Shown: positions 54,578 to 62,544 of the stretch, in pieces
Layout: every line of letters starts with the position of its first letter
How positions within the stretch are numbered: position 1 is the stretch's first letter
NCBI RefSeq assembly: GCF_024169655.1
Contig: NZ_JALJWV010000001.1
Location: 4,942,001-5,006,000 of the forward strand
Source: Pseudomonas marginalis
Lineage (GTDB): Bacteria; Pseudomonadota; Gammaproteobacteria; Pseudomonadales; Pseudomonadaceae
Reading direction: 5' to 3'
Length of the DNA stretch: 64,000 nt
The notes under the pieces: model-generated
Told to the model about the DNA's origin: nothing
Databases searched by the model: none
Seen by the model: the letters and a program-made list of their open reading frames with translations, nothing else
Program-made: the position numbers and the translations under genes

Positions 54578-55546
54578 GTGACGGACCCGAATAAACTGCG
54601 CCCCCATGCGCTGGCTCATGAGGTGTTGCAAGACCCGGCGATGGACCAGGCCCTCGACTGGCTGATCGCCTTGCAGTGCCCGCAACCCGGGCAGCAGGCC
54701 GCGTTCGAAGCCTGGCTGGCCGGCGATCCGGCGCGCGCCCAGGCCTTCGGCAAAGCCCAGGCGGCCTGGGCTGGCGCGCCCGTCCACAGCGCCGCCGTCG
54801 CCCTGGCGGCACCGCGCAAGCCCAACGCCTGGCGCCGCATCAAGCCGCATTGGAAACCACTGGCCACCGCCGCCGTATTGATGCTCGGGCTGTTCAGCTT
54901 CAGCAACCTACCGGTACGCCTGCAAGCCGACCACCTCACCGTGGTGGGTGAACGCCAGCGCCTGCAATTGGACGAGGGCTCGAACGTCTTGCTGAACACC
55001 GATTCGGCGTTCTCCAGCAGCATCAAAGACCACCAGCGCATCGCCCGCCTCTACCAAGGCGAAGCGTTTTTCGAGGTGACGCCCAACCGCGGCCTGCCCC
55101 TTGAAGTCGACGCCGGCCCCGTGCGCGCCAGCGTGCGCGACACCGCGTTCGCCGTGCGTTACCTCAATGGCGAAGCCCAGGTGCAGGTGCAGCGCGGCGA
55201 TGTCGACCTGAGCAACACCTTCGACGATGCCCGCGTGCGCCTGAGCGCCGGGCAAAGCATCCGCATCGGCCCCAAGGGTTTCGGCCAACCCGCCAGACTC
55301 GATGCCAACAAAGACCTGGCCTGGGTCCAGGGCCGGCTGATTTTCGAAAACTGCCCGATGAGCGAAGTGCTCGCCGAATTGCGCCGCTATTACCCAGGCT
55401 GGATCGTCAACACCAACGAGCAACTCGCCAGCGTCGCCGTCACCGGCAACTACCGCCTCGACCAGCCGTTGGACGTGGTGCGCTCCCTGGCCCACATCAC
55501 CTCGGCCAAGCTCTCTGAATACCCGGCACTGGTGATCCTGAACTAA
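54578..55546 (+). CDS. FecR-type anti-sigma factor (inner-membrane signal relay)
   Basis: A 322-aa FecR-family protein. Residues 1-85 are cytoplasmic and bind sigma (DQALDWLIALQCPQPGQQAA), a single TM lies near 90-106 (PLATAAVLMLGLFSFSNLP), and the periplasmic FecR domain follows (ERQRLQLDEGSNVLLNTDSA and QGEAFFEVTPNRGLPLEVDA), ending in an STN-like region. It relays the signal from the receptor to the ECF sigma factor. It starts at GTG 54578. It lies 74 bp after the sigma gene and 116 bp before the receptor gene. Confidence 0.92.
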   Translation: MTDPNKLRPHALAHEVLQDPAMDQALDWLIALQCPQPGQQAAFEAWLAGDPARAQAFGKAQAAWAGAPVHSAAVALAAPRKPNAWRRIKPHWKPLATAAVLMLGLFSFSNLPVRLQADHLTVVGERQRLQLDEGSNVLLNTDSAFSSSIKDHQRIARLYQGEAFFEVTPNRGLPLEVDAGPVRASVRDTAFAVRYLNGEAQVQVQRGDVDLSNTFDDARVRLSAGQSIRIGPKGFGQPARLDANKDLAWVQGRLIFENCPMSEVLAELRRYYPGWIVNTNEQLASVAVTGNYRLDQPLDVVRSLAHITSAKLSEYPALVILN

Positions 55547-55564
55547 ATGAGAATTATTTTTACT
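55546..55564. promoter_or_regulatory. Fur-like iron box before the receptor gene
   Basis: AATGAGAATTATTTTTACT matches the ATGAGAATTATT pattern common before TonB receptor genes of Pseudomonas, about 100 bp upstream of the receptor ATG. The ECF sigma promoter of the receptor must also be near here but its consensus is unknown. Confidence 0.65.
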
Positions 55565-55662
55565 CGATAACGCTCGGCGGTACGTCTCGTCTTAGCCAAT
55601 GCAACTGATTCCCATTTGAATCGGTTCGCAACTATAAGATTCGTATCTCCGGAGCGCTTTCG

Positions 55663-58224
55663 ATGTCCTCTCGTTTCAATCGCCGGTCTTCTTCGCCCGT
55701 GCTGTCCTTGCTGACCGCCGCCATCCTGCTGGCCGGTGCGCCGGTGATGGTCGCCGCCGCCGAACCCACCGCCCGCAGCCAGGGCAACTACAGTTTCAGC
55801 ATCGAACAGCAGCCGCTGGTTGCGGCACTCAATGCCTTCACCGCCGTGACCGGCTGGCAAGTCGGCCTGCCGGCGGAGCTGGGCCAGGGTGTGTCGTCGC
55901 CTGGCGTGCGCGGTGCGCTGTCGCCGGAAAAAGCCCTGGAGCGCCTGTTGATGGGGACCAACCTGAGCTACCGCAAACTCGGCAACAGCAGCATCGCCCT
56001 GGAAAAGCGCGCTGCCGGCAGCGTCCTCAACCTGCAACAGTTGACCATCAGCGCCACCCGTAACGAGCAGGACGTCAACAGCGTACCGAACACCGTCAGC
56101 GTGCATGAGCGTGAAGCGCTGGACCGCCAGAACGTCAACAACATCCGCGAGTTGGTGCGCTACGAACCCGGCGTCTCGGTCGGTGGCGCCGGCACCCGCG
56201 CCGGCAACGCGGGCTACAACATTCGCGGTATCGACGGCGACCGCATCCTCACCCAGGTCGATGGCGTGGAAGTGCCGGACAACTTCTTCAACGGTCCCTA
56301 TGCCAAGACCCGTCGCAACTACGTCGACCCGGAAATCGTCAAGCGTGTGGAAATCCTGCGCGGCCCGGCGTCAGCCCTGTACGGCAGCAGCGCCATCGGC
56401 GGCGCGGTGAGCTATTTCACCCTCGACCCGGACGACATCATCAAGCCCGGCCAGGACGTCGGCGCCCGCCTCAAGACCGGCTACAGCTCCGCCGACGAGA
56501 GCTGGCTGACCTCCGCCACCGTCGCCGGCCGCGTGCAGGACGTCGACGGTTTGCTGCACCTGAGCCAACGCAATGGCCATGAAACCGAAGCCTACGACGG
56601 CAACAACGCCACCGGCCTGGCCCGCACTGGCGCCAACCCCGAGGAGGCGCGCACCACCAACGTGCTGGCCAAGCTGGGCTGGAATTATGGCGATGACAAC
56701 CGTCTGGGCCTGACTTACGAGAAGTACAAGGACGATCGCGACGTCAACCTGAAGAATGCGGTGGGAGGCCCGTTCGTCGGCGGCCAAGGCTTCAATCTCT
56801 ACCGTGACCGACGGGGCAACGACACCATCACCCGCGAACGTTTCGGCCTGGAAAATACCTTCGCCCTCGACTCGCCCATGGCTGATCGCATCAAGACCAG
56901 CCTCAATTACCAGATCGCCAAGACCGACCAGACCACCGCAGAAATCTACCAGGCGGGCCGTCGGGTATTGCGCACCCGCGACACACTTTACGAAGAAAAG
57001 CAGTGGATATTCGATGCCCAGTTGGACAAGGCTTTCAGCCTCGGCGACACCGATCACCAAGTGACCTACGGCACCACGCTCAAGCAGCAGAAAGTCACTG
57101 GCTCCCGCGAGGGCGCGGCCACTTGCCTCGCCGTCGGTGCCGGTTGCACAGCCATTGGCGCGCCCAGCCCAACGGCCAGCGACAGCGTGACGAAGACCAG
57201 CGACTTCCCGGACCCAACCATCAACACCTATTCGCTGTTTGCCCAGGATCAGATCGCGTGGGACAAATGGACCTTCCTGCCCGGCGTGCGTTATGACTAC
57301 ACCCGGCTCAAACCCAAGCTGACCCAGGAATTCCTCAGCAACGTCAACCCGACCGGCCAATACCCGGTGAGCGACAAGGAAAAAACCTGGCACCGTGTCA
57401 CCCCCAAGTTCGGCCTGACTTACGCCCTGACCGATCACTACACCGTGTTTGGCCAATACGCCGAAGGCTTCCGCACGCCCTCGGCCAAGGCGCTGTACGG
57501 ACGCTTTGAAAACCTGAACCTGGGCTACACCGTCGAGCCCAATCCCGACCTCAAGCCGGAAACCAGCAAAGGCATTGAAACCGGGATTCGCGGCAAGTTC
57601 GACGCGGGCTCCTTCGACATCGCGGTGTTTTACACCAAGTACCGCGACTTTATCGACGAAGACAACGCGGTCGTCGGCGGCACCGTCGAACAGTTCCAGG
57701 CCGTCAATATCAAGCGCGCAACCATCAAGGGCGCGGAAGCCAAGGGCCGCTTGAACCTCGACGCCTTCGGGGCGCCTCAGGGCCTGTATACCCAGGGGTC
57801 GATTGCCTACGCCTACGGGCGCAACGACGACAGCGGCGAGCCACTGAACAGCGTCAACCCACTCAAAGGCGTATTCGGCCTGGGTTACGAACAGGACAAC
57901 TACGGTGGCCTGTTGAGCTGGACGCTGGTGAAAAAACAGGATCGCGTCGACAGCAGCAGCTTCCACGCTCCCGACGGCAGCACCGACGGCCCGTTCAAGA
58001 CCCCTGGCTTCGGTGTGATCGACCTGACCGCCTTCTACAAAGTCACCCAGGACGTGACGCTCAACGGCGGGCTCTACAACCTCACCGACAAGAAGTACTG
58101 GAACTGGGATGACGTGCGCAGCTACGACAGCGTCGGCGAAGCCGGTGTCACTGGCCCGGCCAACCTTGACCGCCTGACCCAGCCCGGTCGCAACTTCGCG
58201 ATCAATGTGGTCTGGGACATCTGA
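55663..58224 (+). CDS. TonB-dependent haem/haemophore receptor with signalling domain (HxuA/HasR-like)
   Basis: An 853-aa outer-membrane receptor. A long signal peptide (residues 1-33) is followed by an STN signalling domain (about 43-118: NYSFSIEQQPLVAALNAFTA), a TonB-box-like LQQLTISATR near 127, the plug with RELVRYEPGVSVGG and the 22-strand barrel. The haem-receptor signature FRAP/NPDL is present as YAEGFRTPSAKALYG and VEPNPDLKPETS, with a His-containing context. The STN domain allows cell-surface signalling to the FecR protein. Haem is the likely ligand; the adjacent haem oxygenase supports this. No hasA haemophore gene is next to it, so HxuA-like is preferred over HasR. Confidence 0.9.
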   Translation: MSSRFNRRSSSPVLSLLTAAILLAGAPVMVAAAEPTARSQGNYSFSIEQQPLVAALNAFTAVTGWQVGLPAELGQGVSSPGVRGALSPEKALERLLMGTNLSYRKLGNSSIALEKRAAGSVLNLQQLTISATRNEQDVNSVPNTVSVHEREALDRQNVNNIRELVRYEPGVSVGGAGTRAGNAGYNIRGIDGDRILTQVDGVEVPDNFFNGPYAKTRRNYVDPEIVKRVEILRGPASALYGSSAIGGAVSYFTLDPDDIIKPGQDVGARLKTGYSSADESWLTSATVAGRVQDVDGLLHLSQRNGHETEAYDGNNATGLARTGANPEEARTTNVLAKLGWNYGDDNRLGLTYEKYKDDRDVNLKNAVGGPFVGGQGFNLYRDRRGNDTITRERFGLENTFALDSPMADRIKTSLNYQIAKTDQTTAEIYQAGRRVLRTRDTLYEEKQWIFDAQLDKAFSLGDTDHQVTYGTTLKQQKVTGSREGAATCLAVGAGCTAIGAPSPTASDSVTKTSDFPDPTINTYSLFAQDQIAWDKWTFLPGVRYDYTRLKPKLTQEFLSNVNPTGQYPVSDKEKTWHRVTPKFGLTYALTDHYTVFGQYAEGFRTPSAKALYGRFENLNLGYTVEPNPDLKPETSKGIETGIRGKFDAGSFDIAVFYTKYRDFIDEDNAVVGGTVEQFQAVNIKRATIKGAEAKGRLNLDAFGAPQGLYTQGSIAYAYGRNDDSGEPLNSVNPLKGVFGLGYEQDNYGGLLSWTLVKKQDRVDSSSFHAPDGSTDGPFKTPGFGVIDLTAFYKVTQDVTLNGGLYNLTDKKYWNWDDVRSYDSVGEAGVTGPANLDRLTQPGRNFAINVVWDI

Positions 58225-58232
58225 TCAACCCG

Positions 58233-58276
58233 CCTCGCCTCGTCGGAATTAATCATCGGTGAGGTGAGGATTTTTT
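58233..58276 (+). terminator. Terminator after the receptor gene
   Basis: CCTCGCCTCG and TGAGGTGAGG pair (two G-U pairs in RNA) and are followed by ATTTTTT. Haem oxygenase expression therefore probably needs its own promoter or some readthrough. Confidence 0.8.
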
Positions 58277-58365
58277 ACTGTGCCGCGTCTTCTTGTTCGT
58301 CTAGTTACTAACCGCCCAGCCACGCCCCAGGGCATCACGGCGCTCCCCTTCTCAAGGACTTTTTC

Positions 58366-58974
58366 ATGACCGCTTCTCCTTCCGCAGAACGCCCAAGCCT
58401 GCGCTCCCAGCGCCTGAACCAGATCACCACCGCGCCGCACACCCGGCTCGACGCGCTGGTCAAGGCGCACGCGCCGTTTGAAACCCAGCCCAACTTCGCG
58501 CGTTTCGTGGTGGCGCAGTACCTGTTCCAGTCGGAACTGGTGGCGCTGTACAACGATGCCGACCTGATCAAGATCGTTCCCGACCTGGCCGAACGCTGCC
58601 GCGCCGACGCCGCCAGGCTGGACCTGGCCGACCTGGACACCGACGTCCCGGCCCCCGTCCCCGGCGCCGTGCAGAACCCAAGCAAAGCCGAAGCCCTGGG
58701 CTGGTTGTTCGTCTCCGAAGGCTCCAAGCTGGGCGCCGCGTTCCTGATCAAGCGTGCCGTGGGCCTGGGCCTGAGCGAAACCTTCGGCGCCCGCCACCTC
58801 GGCGAGCCGGCCGGCGGTCGTGCCGAAGGCTGGAAGCGCTTCACCCGCACCCTTGACAGCCTGGAATTGAGCGCCGAAGAAGAGGCCGATGTGGAAAAAG
58901 GCGCGATCAATGCGTTTATGCGCTTCACGGTGTTGCTCGAACAGGCTTACGCTACAGCCCCTGAACTGGCCTGA
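58366..58974 (+). CDS. hemO: Haem oxygenase (PigA/HemO type)
   Basis: A 202-aa biliverdin-producing haem oxygenase, cytoplasmic, releasing iron from haem taken up by the receptor. It aligns by eye with P. aeruginosa PigA/HemO: LRSQRLNQITTAPHTRLDAL with the proximal haem-ligand His25, NFARFVVAQYLFQSEL, and the distal helix EALGWLFVSEGSKLGAAFLI followed by ARHLGEPAGGRAEGWKRF. PigA gives beta/delta biliverdin owing to rotated haem. Which isomer arises here is not predictable by eye. AAGGA precedes the ATG. Confidence 0.94.
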   Translation: MTASPSAERPSLRSQRLNQITTAPHTRLDALVKAHAPFETQPNFARFVVAQYLFQSELVALYNDADLIKIVPDLAERCRADAARLDLADLDTDVPAPVPGAVQNPSKAEALGWLFVSEGSKLGAAFLIKRAVGLGLSETFGARHLGEPAGGRAEGWKRFTRTLDSLELSAEEEADVEKGAINAFMRFTVLLEQAYATAPELA

Positions 58975-58994
58975 TACTCGATTGAAATGCGATC

Positions 58995-59021
58995 GGTGGG
59001 AGGGGCTTTCTCCCTCCCACA
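58995..59021. repeat. Single REP hairpin after hemO
   Basis: GTGGGAGG-GGCTTTCT-CCCTCCCAC, a self-folding REP core with a CTTT in place of the usual CTTG. Confidence 0.75.
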
Positions 59022-59073
59022 ATTAGATCTCATTCCAAGCCGATTTTTTGTTATCCCTACGTTGCACGCACCC

Positions 59074-59475
59074 ATGACCGGCAAACCCCAATCCACCTCG
59101 AAAATCGCCCAGCTCCTTTTCGGCCTGCTGGCCTATGTCAGCCTGGGCATCGGGTTGGTGGCGATTGTCGTGCCGGGTTTGCCCACCACCGAATTCATCC
59201 TGCTGGCCGCCTGGGCTGCCACTAAAAGCTCGCCGCGCCTCAGCGCCTGGCTGGAAAACCACCGCCTGTTCGGGCCGATCCTGTTCAACTGGCGCAACGG
59301 CAAGATCATCGCGCGCCGCGCCAAAATCAGCGCCACCGCCAGCATGCTGCTCTGCGCCGGCCTGATGCTGGTGATGCTCGATCACGGCTGGCCGATCTAC
59401 CTGGCCATCGCCGGAATGAGCCTGGGCAACCTGTGGATCTGGTCCCGTCCGGAACGGCTCGCACGCCCCGTATAA
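59074..59475 (+). CDS. DUF454 (YbaN family) inner-membrane protein
   Basis: A 133-aa protein with three to four TM helices (about 15-40, 44-60, 90-110 and 113-125). The YbaN signature is seen as GLVAIVVPGLPTTEFILLAA and KSSPRLSAWLENHRLFGPIL. Function is unknown; YbaN-like proteins are frequently encoded near iron or haem genes. ATG at 59074 (MTGKPQSTSK) is chosen; the longer frame from 58987 overlaps the REP element. It is 99 bp past hemO. Confidence 0.85.
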   Translation: MTGKPQSTSKIAQLLFGLLAYVSLGIGLVAIVVPGLPTTEFILLAAWAATKSSPRLSAWLENHRLFGPILFNWRNGKIIARRAKISATASMLLCAGLMLVMLDHGWPIYLAIAGMSLGNLWIWSRPERLARPV

Positions 59476-59610
59476 CGCGGAATGTAGGCGTTTTCCTACC
59501 GTTCATCGCCTCCCTCTCATGAAACCCCTGGCTGCGCCGATGTTCCGGATAAGGCGCCGAATGGACTTGGCCCGGCTCGCATACCAACAAGCCCATTCGT
59601 GAGTGAAGCT

Positions 59611-61749
59611 ATGTTCGATACCCTCTCCATCCGCTTGAAAATCGTGCTGCTGTCTGGCCTCTGCCTGCTGGGAGTGATTGGGCTGGTGGTCGGCATCAAT
59701 ATTTACAACACCGCGCAGAACGACGCGTTGGTCAGCGACTCAAGCTCACGAATGCTCACCGCCAGTGTCGAACAACTGCTGCAAGCCAAGGCCGCCGAAC
59801 AGGCGGTGCAACTGCAGAGAACCTTCGGCGACAGCCTGGTGGCGCTGACTGCTCTCGCCGATCAGGTCAAAGACCTGCGCAACCTGGGCGCCAAGCGCTC
59901 CCTCGAACCCGGCGCGCTGCGCGAAGAACTCAACCAGAGCCTGAAAACCGCGTTCGAACGCAACAGCAAGGTGCTGGGGATCTGGCTGGCGTTCGAGCCC
60001 AACGGGCTGGAGGGCAAGGACAGCGAGTTTATCGACGACAAGGCGCATGCCTCCAACGACAAAGGCCGTTTCTCCAGCTACTGGAGCCGCGCCGGCGGCG
60101 AAGGTTTGAACACGATGCTGGTCGAAGAGGACCTGAACAAGACCACCCCTAACCTCAACGGCACGCCCTACAACATCTGGTACACCTGCCCACGCGACAC
60201 CCGCCGCACTTGCCTGCTGGACCCGTATGAAGACACGGTGGCCGGCAAGCTTGTGCTGATGACCACCATCGCCCTGCCGCTGCTGGTGGACGGTAAAGTC
60301 ATCGGCGTCATCGGCGTCGACATTGCCCTCGGTGCCTTGCAAGCGACCACCGATGCCGCGCAGAAAGACCTGTTCAACGGTACGGCGCAGCTGGGAATTA
60401 TCTCCAGCACCGGCTTGATCGCCGCCTACAGTGGCGAACCGGCCAAGGTCGGCAAGAACCTGATCGACACCCTGGGTGCCGAAGGCAAAGACATCGTGCA
60501 ACTGCTGGCCAGCGACAACCGCACGATTCACGAACAGGACGACACCATCCGCGCGGTGTACCCGGTCAAACCGCTTGCCGACGCCAAGTCCTGGGGCGTG
60601 GTGATCAAGTTGTCCAAGGCCGTTTTGCTGGCCGATAACGTCAAGCTGCAAGCCGTACTCGACAAGGCCCACGCCAACGGCACGCTAAAGGCCTTGCTGG
60701 TGGCGGCCGTCGCCGCATTGCTCGGCCTGCTGCTGATCTGGCTGACCGCCACCGGCGTGACCCGGCCGATCAACAGCGTGGCCGCCATGCTCAAGGACAT
60801 CGCCAGCGGCGACGGCGACCTCACCCAGCGCCTGGCCTATGCCAAGAAAGATGAGCTGGGCGAGCTGGTGATCTGGTTCAACCGTTTCCTCGACAAGTTG
60901 CAACCGACCATCGCGCAGATCAAGCAAAGCATCACCGAGGCCCGTGGCACGGCCGATCAGTCTTCGGCCATTGCGCGCCAGACCAGCGAAGGCATGCAGG
61001 TGCAGTTTCGCGAGATCGACCAGGTAGCCACGGCGTCCAACGAAATGAGCGCCACCGCCCATGACGTCGCCAACAGCGCCTCCAACGCCGCCAGCGCGGC
61101 GCGCGGGGCCGATCAGTCGGCACGTGAAGGCATGTCGATCATCGAGCAGAGCACTCGAGATATCACCACGCTCGCCAATGAAGTCAGCAAGGCCGTGGGC
61201 GAAGTCGAAGCGCTGGCCGTCAACAGCGAACAGATCGGCTCAGTGCTGGAAGTGATCCGCAGCATTGCCGAGCAGACCAACCTGCTGGCGCTCAACGCCG
61301 CCATCGAAGCGGCACGCGCCGGGGAAAGCGGCCGCGGGTTTGCGGTGGTGGCCGACGAAGTGCGCAACCTGGCCAAACGCACCCAGGATTCGGTGGAGGA
61401 AATTCGCCAGGTGATCGAACGCATCCAGAGCGGCACCCGTGGCGTGGTGGCGACCATGCATTCCAGCCAGCAGCAGGCCCAGAGCAACGCCGGGCAGATC
61501 CATCAGGCCGTTCAGGCGCTGGGCAAGATCAGCGACGCGGTGACGGTGATCAGCGACATGAACCTGCAGATCGCCAGCGCCGCCGAACAACAGAGTGCCG
61601 TGGCCGAAGAGGTCAACCGCAACGTGTCGGCGATCCGCACCGTGACCGAGACCCTCACCGGCCAGGCCACGGAGTCAGCGGCCATCAGCAGCCAACTCAA
61701 TGCACTGGCCAGCCAGCAGATGAAACTGATGGATCAGTTCAGGGTGTAA
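59611..61749 (+). CDS. Methyl-accepting chemotaxis protein with dCache sensor
   Basis: A 712-aa chemoreceptor: TM1 (about 7-30), a periplasmic double-Cache domain of about 330 aa (NIWYTCPRDTRRTCLLDPYE and VLMTTIALPLLVDGKVIGVI), TM2 (about 365-385), HAMP (TRPINSVAAMLKDIASGDGD) and the full signalling hairpin with the invariant tip IAEQTNLLALNAAIEAARAG, then ESGRGFAVVADEVR. It therefore couples to CheA/CheW normally. The ligand is unknown; dCache sensors mostly bind amino acids, amines or organic acids. Start: ATG 59611 is chosen; a GTG at 59599 is the alternative. Confidence 0.92.
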   Translation: MFDTLSIRLKIVLLSGLCLLGVIGLVVGINIYNTAQNDALVSDSSSRMLTASVEQLLQAKAAEQAVQLQRTFGDSLVALTALADQVKDLRNLGAKRSLEPGALREELNQSLKTAFERNSKVLGIWLAFEPNGLEGKDSEFIDDKAHASNDKGRFSSYWSRAGGEGLNTMLVEEDLNKTTPNLNGTPYNIWYTCPRDTRRTCLLDPYEDTVAGKLVLMTTIALPLLVDGKVIGVIGVDIALGALQATTDAAQKDLFNGTAQLGIISSTGLIAAYSGEPAKVGKNLIDTLGAEGKDIVQLLASDNRTIHEQDDTIRAVYPVKPLADAKSWGVVIKLSKAVLLADNVKLQAVLDKAHANGTLKALLVAAVAALLGLLLIWLTATGVTRPINSVAAMLKDIASGDGDLTQRLAYAKKDELGELVIWFNRFLDKLQPTIAQIKQSITEARGTADQSSAIARQTSEGMQVQFREIDQVATASNEMSATAHDVANSASNAASAARGADQSAREGMSIIEQSTRDITTLANEVSKAVGEVEALAVNSEQIGSVLEVIRSIAEQTNLLALNAAIEAARAGESGRGFAVVADEVRNLAKRTQDSVEEIRQVIERIQSGTRGVVATMHSSQQQAQSNAGQIHQAVQALGKISDAVTVISDMNLQIASAAEQQSAVAEEVNRNVSAIRTVTETLTGQATESAAISSQLNALASQQMKLMDQFRV

Positions 61750-61756
61750 ACAACAC

Positions 61757-61845
61757 TGTAGGAGCGAGCTTGCTCGCGAAGAACGTCAACGATCACGCGT
61801 GCATCCTGGATGAACGCGGTGTCCGCGAGCAAGCTCGCTCCTACA
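61757..61845. repeat. REP pair, GTAGGAGCGAGCTTGCTCGCG family, overlapping a stop codon
   Basis: TGTAGGAGCGAGCTTGCTCG and the inverted copy CGAGCAAGCTCGCTCCTACA. The TAG of the right copy (61841-61843 on minus) is the stop codon of the nitroreductase gene, exactly as at glk. Confidence 0.9.
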
Positions 61846-62404
61846 GGCCGGTCCAGGCCGTGACAAATGCCGCCACATCCTCTTTCGGCGCAGTACGCGG
61901 CGGGTTCTGCGGCGTGCCCAGGTACAAGAAGCCAATGACTTCCTCGCCCTCTTTCAGTCCCAGCCCCTTGGCCACATGGGCCGAGTAGGACAAATCCCCG
62001 GTGCGCCACACCGCACCAATCCCCTGGGCATAGGCCGCCAGCAGGATGCCATGGGCCGCACACGCCGCCGCCAGCAACTGCTCGGATTTCGGCACCTTGA
62101 AATGTTCCTGCAGGCGAGCAATCACCACCACCACCAACGGCGCGCGCATCGGGCCGTTCTGGGCCTTGTCGAGGGCGGCCTGCGGGGCGTCGGGGTCTTG
62201 CACACGGGCGGCTTCGACCAGCAACGTGCCCAACTGCTCACGGGCCGCGCCTTCCACGGTGAGGAACCGCCAAGGACGCAACTGGCCGTGATCGGGCGCA
62301 CGCATGGCCGCGGCGAACAGCACATCACGCTGCTCCTGGGTCGGTGCCGGTTCCAGCAGGCGCGGCACGGAAACACGGTTGAGCAAAGCGTCGAGAGCCT
62401 GCAT
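61841..62404 (-). CDS. Nitroreductase family protein (YdjA-like)
   Basis: A 187-aa FMN-dependent oxidoreductase of the small YdjA branch: APTQEQRDVLFAAAMRAPDH is followed by GQLRPWRFLTVEG (FMN phosphate site), and the C-terminal part has AYAQGIGAVWRTGDLSYSAH and EEVIGFLYLGTPQ. Physiological substrate unknown. The length is normal. The last coding bases and the stop lie in a REP element. It is convergent with the chemoreceptor gene and divergent from the di-haem gene. Confidence 0.9.
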   Translation of the reverse strand: MQALDALLNRVSVPRLLEPAPTQEQRDVLFAAAMRAPDHGQLRPWRFLTVEGAAREQLGTLLVEAARVQDPDAPQAALDKAQNGPMRAPLVVVVIARLQEHFKVPKSEQLLAAACAAHGILLAAYAQGIGAVWRTGDLSYSAHVAKGLGLKEGEEVIGFLYLGTPQNPPRTAPKEDVAAFVTAWTGL

Positions 62405-62544
62405 TGGCCACCTCCAGAGAAAAATGTGCGGTCATTCTAGCGGGAATGAATCGGCATGCCATCAAACGATAATTGCTCTTATTCAAACCGCCCCGCCCTG
62501 TTAGACTTTGCGGCCTTGTTTTTCGCCTTTTTTCAGGAAACTCG

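Noticed and set aside
56371..57966. A 531-codon open frame opposite the haem receptor
   Set aside because: Antisense shadow with no signal peptide, domain or ribosome site.
45356..61845. Repeated palindromes that could suggest a CRISPR array
   Set aside because: Copies are scattered in intergenic gaps in inverted pairs, not regularly spaced direct repeats with spacers, and no cas genes are present. They are REP elements.
62468..62483. Fur-box-like sequence GATAATTGCTCTTATT before the di-haem gene
   Set aside because: Only half of the consensus matches, so it is mentioned with the gene but not called as a site.
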